Made by a program: the position numbers and the translations under genes. 8,700 nt of DNA from JBILVQ01 sp044370375 (GTDB lineage Bacteria; Bacteroidota; Bacteroidia; UBA4408): contig JBILVQ010000129.1 in the NCBI GenBank assembly GCA_044370375.1, positions 1 to 8,700 of the forward strand. Reading direction: 5' to 3'. Each line of letters starts with the position of its first letter. Position 1 is the stretch's first letter. The notes beneath the pieces were generated by a model, which was given only the letters and a program-made list of their open reading frames with translations, ran no database searches and was not told the DNA's origin. Shown here piece after piece: positions 1 to 6,049 of this stretch.

Positions 1-99
1 ATCCCTGCCGTTAGAAGTGTGTTGGATGATGGCATTGAAAATGATTCAGCCCTTGCCAACAGAATTGCCAGGCAAATTTTACTTTTGGAAAAATTTTAA
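1..99 (+). CDS. C-terminal tail of an unidentified protein (partial)
   Basis: An open frame enters from the left edge and ends at TAA 97-99, giving 32 residues that start IPAVRSVLDD and end RQILLLEKF. The tail looks like a soluble, mildly charged helix, but I do not recognise a family from so little sequence. Its stop codon overlaps the first ATG of the next gene by one base (TAATG at 97-101), so the two are probably co-transcribed and translationally coupled. That this frame is coding is inferred from the overlap and the absence of stops; the product is unknown. Confidence 0.6.
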   Translation: MPAVRSVLDDGIENDSALANRIARQILLLEKF

Positions 100-506
100 T
101 GATGAAGATGAATCAACTTGTCCTTATGGTCGGACCGCTAATTTATTCGCTGTTTTTTGCCGTATTGTTTTTGCAGTCTGGACTGGATAAGTGTTTTGAT
201 TTTAAAGGTAATTTAGCCTGGTTAGAACCACATTTTTCTAAAACATTTTTTGCCCGATTCGTCCGTCAACTCCTAATTCTTTTAACCTGTTTTGAATTGG
301 CTTCCGGTCTGTCCTTTTTGTTGGCTGTGCCCGCAATTTTAATGGGTTCCTTCAATTTTTTCTTCATTGCCCGCGCTTTGGCCGGCATTACTCTGTTGTT
401 CTTGTTCACCGGCCAACGATTGGCAAAAGATTATGCAGGCGCCTCCACCATCGCCATTTATTTTGGGGTCTGGTTTTTGGCTTTCTTCGGTTTTTTCGGA
501 CTTTAA
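99..506 (+). CDS. DoxX-like small integral membrane protein
   Basis: A 135-residue, very hydrophobic protein with four likely membrane helices at about residues 7-27, 56-76, 80-103 and 115-134. Two features fit the DoxX/DoxX-like family: an early segment LFLQSGLDK-FDFKGN just after helix 1, and a short cytoplasmic-type loop FTGQRLAKDYAGA before the last helix. The length matches a single-domain DoxX protein. Family members sit in the inner membrane; some are linked to thiosulfate:quinone oxidoreductase or redox stress, but for most the activity is unproven, so no reaction is assigned here. The start could be ATG 99, 102 or 108. I keep 99 because it overlaps the upstream stop codon, which suggests coupling in an operon with the truncated gene at the left edge. 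The downstream gene is convergent. Confidence 0.8.
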   Translation: MMKMNQLVLMVGPLIYSLFFAVLFLQSGLDKCFDFKGNLAWLEPHFSKTFFARFVRQLLILLTCFELASGLSFLLAVPAILMGSFNFFFIARALAGITLLFLFTGQRLAKDYAGASTIAIYFGVWFLAFFGFFGL

Positions 507-526
507 TTTCGAATAACTCTTTGTTT

Positions 527-549
527 GATTAGGCTACGTTAGCTTAATC
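527..549 (+). terminator. Hairpin between convergent genes, possible weak terminator
   Basis: A 10-base stem (527-536 with 540-549) closes a 3-base loop. On plus-strand RNA all pairs form, one of them G-U (532 with 544); on the minus strand that position becomes an A-C mismatch. The hairpin therefore better fits the end of the DoxX-like transcript. It overlaps the last codons of the opposing gene. No proper T-run follows on either strand, so it is not a canonical intrinsic terminator, and its role is inferred only from its position. Confidence 0.35.
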
Positions 550-1474
550 TTCTACCATTTTCATCTCCCTCAAACCAACCGCCTGTGTGTATCAGCAGCA
601 TTTTTTCTCCTGCCTTGATTTTGTTTTGCCGAATTTGTTCCAGCATTCCTAAAAATGCTTTGGCCACATAAACAGGCTCAAGTAAAATCCCCTGCAATTG
701 ATTTTCGTAATATTCTATTTTCAGCAATAAGTCTTTTGGCCTTTTTGCATAGCCACCAAAATGTGCATCGTAAATAATCGCTACATCACAATGCTGCGAA
801 CCCAAAGCATGCTGTGAAATATTCAATAAAATTTGTTCTTCTATTTGCGACATTCCTTTTAAAACACTAACTCCCCATAGCTTTTGTCCGGTCTTCAAGG
901 CTGCAGCCATTCCTGTAATCGTTCCTGCTGTTCCAACGGGCAAAAAAATATGTTTGAAATCTTGCGGAATGAAGTTGGCAATTGCCTTGCAACCCTCCAT
1001 TCCTTCGCGGTTATTGGCTCCTTCCGGAATGATAAAGTAGTTGGGAAATTCCTCCTCTAAACGCTGAAGAAATTCTTTTTCTTCTTTTTGCCTATAATTT
1101 TCACGACTCAGGTAGCGGAGGTTTGCACCCGATTTTTTCATGTTTATGATCCTTGGATTATAGGGTAGGGTTTCCTCGCCACGAATGAAGAGGGTACAAG
1201 GAATTTGTAAAACTTCGCAAACCCAGGAGAGAGCGGTTAAGTGATTGGAATAGGCTCCACCAAAACTAACAATGCCTTCATAATTTCCTTTGCTGAATTT
1301 TTCAATATTTTTTATCAGCTTAAAGTATTTGTTGCCCCCAAAACGCGGGTGCATGGCATCGAGGCGCAAAATGAACAATTCGTGTCCTGAGTTGTTGAGT
1401 TCGGGCAGACAAATTTTCTGAATTTCCGGTTCTTGTATTAACTTTGAAAGTTCCAATGAATGAGTTCTCTCCAC
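539..1474 (-). CDS. PLP-dependent enzyme, ACC deaminase/D-cysteine desulfhydrase family
   Basis: A 311-residue fold-type II (tryptophan synthase beta-like) PLP enzyme. Visible motifs: GGNK at 46-49, with Lys49 the likely Schiff-base lysine; FGGAYSNH at 71-78, whose Asn77 should lie against the cofactor ring; PEGANN at 150-155; GTAG at 181-184, the phosphate-binding loop; GGYAK at 240-244; LLEPVYVAKAFLGM at 264-277; and HTGG at 296-299. These fit the 1-aminocyclopropane-1-carboxylate deaminase/D-cysteine desulfhydrase group, which cleaves small amino acids to a 2-oxo acid and ammonia (plus sulfide for D-cysteine). The substrate cannot be read from sequence; D-cysteine or another small D-amino acid is as likely as ACC. 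The start is uncertain: the frame opens with GTG at 1474, and TTG at 1456 is the next option; the first ATG (residue 41) would remove part of the N-terminal region. GTG 1474 overlaps the divergent gene by 19 bases. Confidence 0.85.
   Translation of the reverse strand: MERTHSLELSKLIQEPEIQKICLPELNNSGHELFILRLDAMHPRFGGNKYFKLIKNIEKFSKGNYEGIVSFGGAYSNHLTALSWVCEVLQIPCTLFIRGEETLPYNPRIINMKKSGANLRYLSRENYRQKEEKEFLQRLEEEFPNYFIIPEGANNREGMEGCKAIANFIPQDFKHIFLPVGTAGTITGMAAALKTGQKLWGVSVLKGMSQIEEQILLNISQHALGSQHCDVAIIYDAHFGGYAKRPKDLLLKIEYYENQLQGILLEPVYVAKAFLGMLEQIRQNKIKAGEKMLLIHTGGWFEGDENGRRLS
1439..1446 (+). promoter_or_regulatory. Bacteroidota -7 element (TAnnTTTG) before the DUF5522 gene
   Basis: TAACTTTG is an exact match to the TAnnTTTG -7 consensus of Bacteroidota primary sigma factor promoters. 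It lies 9 bases before ATG 1456, so transcripts would be almost leaderless. There is no clean TTG -33 element at the usual spacing; only a TTTTCTG stretch near 1414-1420. The element lies inside the coding region of the opposing PLP enzyme. Such a short motif also occurs by chance in AT-rich DNA, but its position right before a gene start makes it plausible. Confidence 0.45.
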
Positions 1475-1647
1475 TACGCAAACTTGATCCCGATGATTAT
1501 TATTACAGTCCGGAAGGATATGTTGTTTTCACGGCCAAATACCTTTTGAATAGAGGTTATTGTTGTAAAAATGGCTGTAAACACTGTCCTTATGGATACA
1601 ACAAAAATACAGGTAAATTTGAGCCTGAAAAAATCCATAAGCCTTAA
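1456..1647 (+). CDS. DUF5522 small Cys-rich protein
   Basis: A 63-residue protein from ATG 1456 to TAA 1645-1647. The core reads YYYSPEGYVVFTAKYLLNRG followed by YCCKNGCKHCPYGYN, the signature of DUF5522, a short family of unknown function common in Bacteroidota. Four cysteines and one histidine in CCxxGCxHCPY could bind a metal such as zinc or an iron-sulfur cluster; this is inference, as no activity is established. The frame can be extended to TTG 1444, but ATG 1456 is preferred since it gives the normal MNEFSPLRKL beginning and follows the promoter-like box. It lies 12 bases upstream of hutU on the same strand and is probably co-transcribed with it. No Shine-Dalgarno sequence is seen. Confidence 0.85.
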   Translation: MNEFSPLRKLDPDDYYYSPEGYVVFTAKYLLNRGYCCKNGCKHCPYGYNKNTGKFEPEKIHKP

Positions 1648-1659
1648 TTCTTTTTTTTC

Positions 1660-3687
1660 ATGAGTACTGTTCTCCAACACAACGACTTGCAATTTTTCAA
1701 AGAAGAAATACTAAGCGGAATTCCTGATCAAATGCCCCAAGCGCAAGCCTTTGATCCTAAAATTAATCATGCACCCAAAAGAAAGGAAATCCTTAATGCT
1801 GCCGAAAAGAAACTAGCGCTGCGTAATGCGCTTCGTTATTTTAAGCCCGAGTATCATGCTGTACTTGCGCCCGAATTCGCGAAGGAGTTGAAGGATTACG
1901 GCAGAATTTATATGCATCGCTTCCGACCTTCGGGCGTGATAAAAGCCCGACCGATTGATTGGTATCCGGCCAAATCGAAACAAGCCGCAGCCATCATGCT
2001 CATGTTACAAAACAATCTGGATCATGCCGTAGCACAGCATCCGCATGAGCTCATCACCTATGGTGGAAATGGTGCAGTTTTTCAGAATTGGGCACAGTAT
2101 CGCTTAACCATGAAGTATCTGGCCGAAATGTCGGATGAACAAACACTGGTTCTTTATTCCGGACATCCCATGGGTTTGTTTCCTTCACACAAAGATGCCC
2201 CACGCGTGGTGGTTACCAATGGAATGATGATTCCTAATTACTCAAAACCGGATGATTGGGAAAAATTCAACGCATTAGGAGTAACGCAATATGGTCAAAT
2301 GACAGCAGGTTCTTTCATGTATATTGGTCCGCAAGGAATTGTGCATGGAACAACCATTACCATTTTAAATGCAGGAAGAAAATTTTCCGGAGCCGGCAAA
2401 GACGGATTAAAAGGTAAGATTTTTATTTCTGCCGGATTGGGCGGTATGAGCGGTGCTCAGCCAAAAGCAGCTAAAATTGCCGGTGCTGTTAGTGTGATTG
2501 CAGAGGTAAATGCAAAGGCCACAGGGGTTCGTCATCAGCAAGGTTGGGTGGATGAAGTATATGATAACTTGGATGAAATTATCAATCGGATGTTGATGGC
2601 GCGTGAGAACAAAGAGGCCGTTTCTTTAGCCTATCAGGGCAATGTGGTTGATTTGTGGGAAAGGCTTGCAGAACGTGGCATTCATGTTGATTTGGGCAGT
2701 GATCAAACTTCATTGCACAATCCATGGGCAGGAGGTTATTATCCTGCCGGTTTTTCTTTGGAAGAGTCGCAAAGAATGATGGCGGAAGAGCCGCAGCGAT
2801 TTAAAAGTGAAGTACAAAACACCTTGCGCAGACATGTAGCTGCTGTTCAAAAAATGGTTGCCAAAGGGATGTATTTTTTCGATTATGGCAATGCATTTTT
2901 ATTAGAATCATCAAGAGCAGGAGCACCTGTTTTAAAAGAAGATGGAACTTTTATTTATCCTTCTTATGTGCAGGATATTCTTGGTCCCATGTGTTTCGAT
3001 TATGGCTTTGGTCCTTTCCGTTGGGTGGTAACGTCTTGCAATCCTGATGATTTGGCCACCACCGACCGTTTGGCCATTGAGGTGTTGGAAGATATGTTGA
3101 AGACTGCGCCTCCCGAAATTGAGCAGCAGTTGAACGATAATTTGTTGTGGATGAAACAGGCTGCTGCCAATCAATTGGTGGTGGGGTCTCAGGCAAGAAT
3201 ATTATATGCCGACAGTGAGGCAAGGATGCGCATTGCAGAAGCTTTCAACAAGGCTGTTGCGGCCGGAATTATTTCGGCTCCGGTAGTATTGGGTCGTGAT
3301 CATCATGATGTTTCAGGAACCGATTCTCCGTATCGTGAAACCAGTAATATTTATGATGGATCTTCATTTACGGCAGATATGGCGGTTCATAATTTTGTTG
3401 GCGATGGTTTTCGTGGTGCCACTTGGATATCTTTACACAATGGCGGTGGAGTAGGATGGGGTGAGGTGATCAACGGTGGTTTCGGCATGGTGTTAGACGG
3501 CAGTGCCGATAGTGACAGAAGGTTAAAGTCTATGCTGTTTTGGGATGTAAACAATGGCATTGCCCGTAGAAGCTGGGCGAGAAATAAGGAGGCCATGTTT
3601 GCCATACAACGCGAAATGGACAGAACGCCTCAACTAAAAGTAACCATGCCTCATTTGGTAGATGATCAGTTGTTGGAGGGTTTGTAA
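1660..3687 (+). CDS. hutU: Urocanate hydratase (urocanase)
   Basis: A 675-residue cytosolic enzyme that converts urocanate to 4-imidazolone-5-propionate, the second step of histidine degradation, using tightly bound NAD+ as an electrophile. Family blocks in order: YGGNGAVFQNW (134-144), YSGHPMGLFPSH (166-177), GQMTAGSFMYIGPQGIVHGT (212-231), the glycine-rich NAD-binding AGLGGMSGAQPKAA (258-271), SDQTSLHNPWAGGYYP (347-362), GPFRW (451-455), GRDHHDVSGTDSPYRET (545-561) and a near-C-terminal GATWISLHNGGGVGWGE (586-602). Cys445, shortly before GPFRW, is the probable counterpart of the catalytic Cys410 of the Pseudomonas putida enzyme. The protein belongs to the long form (about 660-680 residues) rather than the 550-residue proteobacterial form. 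ATG 1660 is 12 bases after the DUF5522 stop and no Shine-Dalgarno is visible. Other hut genes (hutH, hutI, ftcD or hutG) are not in the window. The identity is certain from the motifs. Confidence 0.98.
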   Translation: MSTVLQHNDLQFFKEEILSGIPDQMPQAQAFDPKINHAPKRKEILNAAEKKLALRNALRYFKPEYHAVLAPEFAKELKDYGRIYMHRFRPSGVIKARPIDWYPAKSKQAAAIMLMLQNNLDHAVAQHPHELITYGGNGAVFQNWAQYRLTMKYLAEMSDEQTLVLYSGHPMGLFPSHKDAPRVVVTNGMMIPNYSKPDDWEKFNALGVTQYGQMTAGSFMYIGPQGIVHGTTITILNAGRKFSGAGKDGLKGKIFISAGLGGMSGAQPKAAKIAGAVSVIAEVNAKATGVRHQQGWVDEVYDNLDEIINRMLMARENKEAVSLAYQGNVVDLWERLAERGIHVDLGSDQTSLHNPWAGGYYPAGFSLEESQRMMAEEPQRFKSEVQNTLRRHVAAVQKMVAKGMYFFDYGNAFLLESSRAGAPVLKEDGTFIYPSYVQDILGPMCFDYGFGPFRWVVTSCNPDDLATTDRLAIEVLEDMLKTAPPEIEQQLNDNLLWMKQAAANQLVVGSQARILYADSEARMRIAEAFNKAVAAGIISAPVVLGRDHHDVSGTDSPYRETSNIYDGSSFTADMAVHNFVGDGFRGATWISLHNGGGVGWGEVINGGFGMVLDGSADSDRRLKSMLFWDVNNGIARRSWARNKEAMFAIQREMDRTPQLKVTMPHLVDDQLLEGL

Positions 3688-3704
3688 AAGCTAAAATAGA
3701 AAAT

Positions 3705-3749
3705 AAAAAAAAGGGAATGGGTAGATTTTACCGATTCCCTTTTTTTTTT
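3705..3749 (+). terminator. Rho-independent terminator after hutU
   Basis: An 11-base stem, GGGAATGGGTA at 3713-3723 with TACCGATTCCC at 3729-3739, holds one G-G mismatch and a 5-base loop. It is followed by ten T (3740-3749) and preceded by an A-tract (3705-3712) that can extend the stem. It starts 17 bases after the hutU stop. The A-tract means it would also work for transcription coming from the right, so it may be bidirectional. Confidence 0.9.
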
Positions 3750-4116
3750 GATTCTTTAGGTAATTAACAATTTGAAGGGAAATTTTGTGGACAAGATGTT
3801 CAATAAGGGTTGCTTAACTTCCATTTTCTTCCCTTTACCTATCTGCATCGCCTTTTCAATCTAAGGGATGGGAAAAGATTAAGGACATTTTTCTCTATGA
3901 TGAAAAGGATTTTTTTGCACTAAGGTGAAAATGTTTTGGCCTTTCTTCACGCTTGTTCAATTTGCCAAAAATATATTTTAAAACTCATTGAAAGAAAAAA
4001 CTGTCTTTTTTTTGAGAACTTTTCAAAGGCTAAATATCTGCCATAATTTATTGGCCCATTTGTTAATTAAAATCTCTGTTTCTTTTGACCAAGTTAAAAT
4101 GCTAAGGCTAATATCT
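3750..4116. other. Gene-free interval between two terminators
   Basis: About 370 AT-rich bases without a convincing gene. The only short frame noted, from ATG 3798, codes 22 residues with no recognisable feature. One minus-strand TAnnTTTG match (TATTTTTG, 3966-3973) points towards the hutU terminator and lacks a clear -33 partner. A small RNA cannot be excluded; I see no known RNA family, tRNA or repeat in it. Confidence 0.5.
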
Positions 4117-4151
4117 AAAAAAAAAGGAAGGTGATAACCTTCCTTTTTTTT
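4117..4151 (-). terminator. Rho-independent terminator of the repeat-protein gene
   Basis: A perfect 7-base stem, GGAAGGT (4126-4132) with ACCTTCC (4137-4143), closes a GATA loop and is flanked by A (4117-4125) and T (4144-4151) runs. Read on the minus strand it lies 21-28 bases beyond the stop of the 206-residue gene at 4172 and ends in a T-run, which is the expected arrangement. The symmetry of its flanks makes it potentially bidirectional. Confidence 0.85.
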
Positions 4152-4171
4152 ATCTCAATTTTATGCAAAAA

Positions 4172-4792
4172 TTATTTTGCAGGTGTGCTGGCAGGGGCAA
4201 CACTTTGCTCTTTCATCATCTTTTCTCTTTCTGCTTTCACCTTCGCAACCCTTGCTTCCTGCATTTTCTTTAACTCTTCCTTTTTTGCTTTTGTTTCAGG
4301 GGTATCACCTTCTCCTTTTTTGTTTGCCTCCTGAATTTCTTTGTTTAATTGGGCCATTTTTTTCATTTCCTCAGGATCCTGCGGTGGCATGCTGGCTTGA
4401 CGCTCTTTCATCATCTTTTCACGCTCGGCTTTCATCTTTGCATTGCGCTCATCCTGCAATTTCTTTAACTCCGCTTTTTTGGCAACTACCTCAGGTTTCT
4501 GACCATCTCCGTTTTTCTCTGCCTCCTGTACTTCTTTGTTTAACTGCGCAATCTTTAACATCGTTTCCTGATTGGCCTTGCGCTCAGCGGCCATTTTTTC
4601 TCTGTCGGCAGCTGAAGGTCCTGCTGCAGGTGTTGCTGCCGGCTTTTGTGTGGCAGGTTGTGCAACCACAGTTTGTGGTGTTGCTTGCTTTGATGCCGGT
4701 TGCCCTTCCTGCCCTTGAACTCCCTGAATGGATAGCATGATTCCTATACCCACTAGTCCATTACAAATGGTTTTTATTTTTTTCGTTTTCAT
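4172..4792 (-). CDS. Secreted Lys/Glu-rich protein with two internal repeats
   Basis: A 206-residue protein I cannot assign to a named family. It begins with a signal peptide (MKTKKIKTICNG, then a GIGIML hydrophobic stretch, with likely cleavage near VQG-Q at 27/28), so it should reach the periplasm or outer surface. Residues 28-60 are a flexible Gln/Ala/Pro/Thr linker. Residues 64-195 are highly charged and predicted helical or coiled-coil, made of two copies of an imperfect repeat (81-130 and 146-195, both ending AEREKMMKE), each broken by a Gly-rich turn (KNGDG or KKGEG). The C-terminus is a short Ala/Pro/Thr tail. There is no Cys at the cleavage site, so it is not a lipoprotein. The gene is flanked by its own terminator and a candidate promoter and appears monocistronic. 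ATG 4792 is chosen because it gives the intact signal peptide. Confidence 0.75.
   Translation of the reverse strand: MKTKKIKTICNGLVGIGIMLSIQGVQGQEGQPASKQATPQTVVAQPATQKPAATPAAGPSAADREKMAAERKANQETMLKIAQLNKEVQEAEKNGDGQKPEVVAKKAELKKLQDERNAKMKAEREKMMKERQASMPPQDPEEMKKMAQLNKEIQEANKKGEGDTPETKAKKEELKKMQEARVAKVKAEREKMMKEQSVAPASTPAK
4208..4357 (-). repeat. Internal repeat copy 2 (codons 146-195)
   Basis: Fifty codons aligned without gaps to copy 1 (4403-4552). By my hand count 35 of 50 residues are identical, including AQLNKE near the start and AEREKMMKE at the end. The two copies are spaced 65 codons apart. The pattern suggests a tandem duplication that has since diverged. Confidence 0.85.
4403..4552 (-). 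repeat. Internal repeat copy 1 (codons 81-130)
   Basis: First copy of the 50-residue unit, from IAQLNKE to REKMMKE. The stretch before it (REKMAAERKANQETMLK, from residue 64) also resembles the stretch before copy 2 (REKMMKERQA..., from residue 124), where about five extra residues including PPQDP are inserted. The repeat unit is thus about 60-65 residues. Confidence 0.85.
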
Positions 4793-4851
4793 GGTTTTTG
4801 TTTGATTGAATTAAAATTCTTTTTATCGCTGGTTTTTTCTTGTTTGTCGAA

Positions 4852-4859
4852 CAAATTTA
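4852..4859 (-). promoter_or_regulatory. Candidate -7 element for the repeat-protein gene
   Basis: On the minus strand this reads TAAATTTG, an exact TAnnTTTG match, 59 bases before ATG 4792. That would give a leader of roughly 50 bases. No clear -33 TTG is seen at the usual distance, so support is position plus one short motif. Confidence 0.4.
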
Positions 4860-4945
4860 ATGAAATAAATTTCATTCCCTATTGTTTTGAAAAAAAATAA
4901 CATGGGCCCGCATCAAAGGTATTTTTCTAGGCAGTTGCCTTAAAA

Positions 4946-6049
4946 TCAATATTTTCGCTTCATTAAAAGGAAAGGCTTCTCTAGATAACGGAAGCTAAGG
5001 CGGGCAAAAAACACCGCCAGCAAAAGTCCTGTGCTCATCATGACCATGATCGTAAGCCAGTCCGGAAAATAGGGATGAATTAATCCCTCTATTGCTTTTC
5101 CAATCATCAATGCCGGTTGATGCAAACAATACAAGCCATAGGAAATGATTCCTAATTGCGATAACTTCGGTATTGTTGAGAATTTTACGACCGAATTTTT
5201 GGCAAAGCTCTGCTCTAAAACAATAAAGGCAAAGAATAAGGTATATACCAAACGTGAAATCAAAACCGTTGGTCGGTAAAAATCAAATGTTCCGTTAAAA
5301 AGCAAATAAATTCCAACCAGATAAATCAAAAATATTAACCAAGATGGCATGTTCCTAATCCAATCCAGCACTTTCCAGTTCCATTGATAGGCCAATCCAC
5401 ACAACACCCCAACAATGAGGTCAGGAGCAACCGTAATGCTATGAATGCCCATCGCCACAAAATTGGGGTAGAGCAAATGCCGGTAATATAATCCGCCCCC
5501 AATCATCAACAATAAAACCAACAACAAAACCCTTCCTCTGAATAGAAATAGCAAAATTGGAAAGAAGAGATAAAACTGTTCTTCCACTGCTAAGGACCAC
5601 ATGGGCAGCAAAACCGGATTGTTGGGCAGTCCCCAATAAATGGAATTAAAGTTAGCAGCAAAAAACAGATAATACCATGGGTTAGATGTTTCGTTGTTCA
5701 CGGCATCGGTCAGCAATGGAGCGATAATGAATCCAATGATCAATACGGTAAAGTATAAAGGCCATATCCTGAGTGCCCGCCTGATGTAAAAATTTTTGAT
5801 ATTGATTCCGCCCTTGGTTTTCCATTCATGCATCAGTAGCGTGGTAATCAAAAAGCCACTGATCACAAAGAAAAGTGAAACCCCCAAGTAGCCTCGGTAA
5901 AAAAAAACTTCACGCAATAGTGCAAAGGTTTTGTTTTCAAAACAAGCGTAACCTGAAAGTGAGAAGTGTTCCAAAAATACAGCCAGAAATGCCAGAAACC
6001 GCAAGGCATCCAGGTGAGGAAAATAGGGCTTTTCCTTTAAATCACGCAT
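4946..6049 (-). CDS. Acyltransferase family 3 (OafA/YrhL-type) membrane O-acyltransferase
   Basis: A 367-residue polytopic inner-membrane protein of the acyltransferase 3 family, which moves acetyl or other acyl groups from the cytoplasm onto surface sugars (O-antigen, exopolysaccharide, peptidoglycan, glycolipid). Visible hallmarks: LDALRFLAFLAVFLEHF at 13-29 with the family's R-X10-H pair (Arg17, His28) in helix 1; FFVISGFLITTLL at 60-72; IRRALRIWPLYF at 89-100; and WSLAVEEQFYLFFP at 151-164. About ten hydrophobic segments follow, and it ends in a basic tail. No extra SGNH domain is present, so it is the stand-alone form. ATG 6049 overlaps the cinA stop by 8 bases and has GGAGAG a few bases upstream, one of the few Shine-Dalgarno-like sequences here, so it is probably translationally coupled to cinA. 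The acceptor cannot be told from sequence. No clear terminator follows. Confidence 0.93.
   Translation of the reverse strand: MRDLKEKPYFPHLDALRFLAFLAVFLEHFSLSGYACFENKTFALLREVFFYRGYLGVSLFFVISGFLITTLLMHEWKTKGGINIKNFYIRRALRIWPLYFTVLIIGFIIAPLLTDAVNNETSNPWYYLFFAANFNSIYWGLPNNPVLLPMWSLAVEEQFYLFFPILLFLFRGRVLLLVLLLMIGGGLYYRHLLYPNFVAMGIHSITVAPDLIVGVLCGLAYQWNWKVLDWIRNMPSWLIFLIYLVGIYLLFNGTFDFYRPTVLISRLVYTLFFAFIVLEQSFAKNSVVKFSTIPKLSQLGIISYGLYCLHQPALMIGKAIEGLIHPYFPDWLTIMVMMSTGLLLAVFFARLSFRYLEKPFLLMKRKY

Noticed and set aside
1474..1692. Minus-strand frame of 72 codons covering DUF5522
   Set aside because: It lies over a recognised DUF5522 gene and the hutU start, and its protein looks random and hydrophobic.
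3028..3042. Apparent loss of a cysteine after GPFRW in HutU (WVVTSC instead of a WVCTSG-like block)
   Set aside because: This position varies among urocanases. The likely catalytic cysteine precedes GPFRW and is present as Cys445.
3100..3224. Minus-strand open frames within hutU (about 2932-3223 and 3387-3605)
   Set aside because: They lie opposite conserved urocanase motifs and show no family features.
4177..4740. Plus-strand open frame of 187 codons opposite the repeat protein
   Set aside because: It is the antisense shadow of a low-complexity gene. The minus-strand frame has the signal peptide, the repeats, a terminator and a promoter-like box.
4900..4913. GGGCCC-centred palindrome after the acyltransferase gene as a terminator
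   Set aside because: It has no loop, the arms are imperfect (ATGGGCCCGCAT), and the T-run on the minus strand is several bases away, so a stable hairpin is unlikely.
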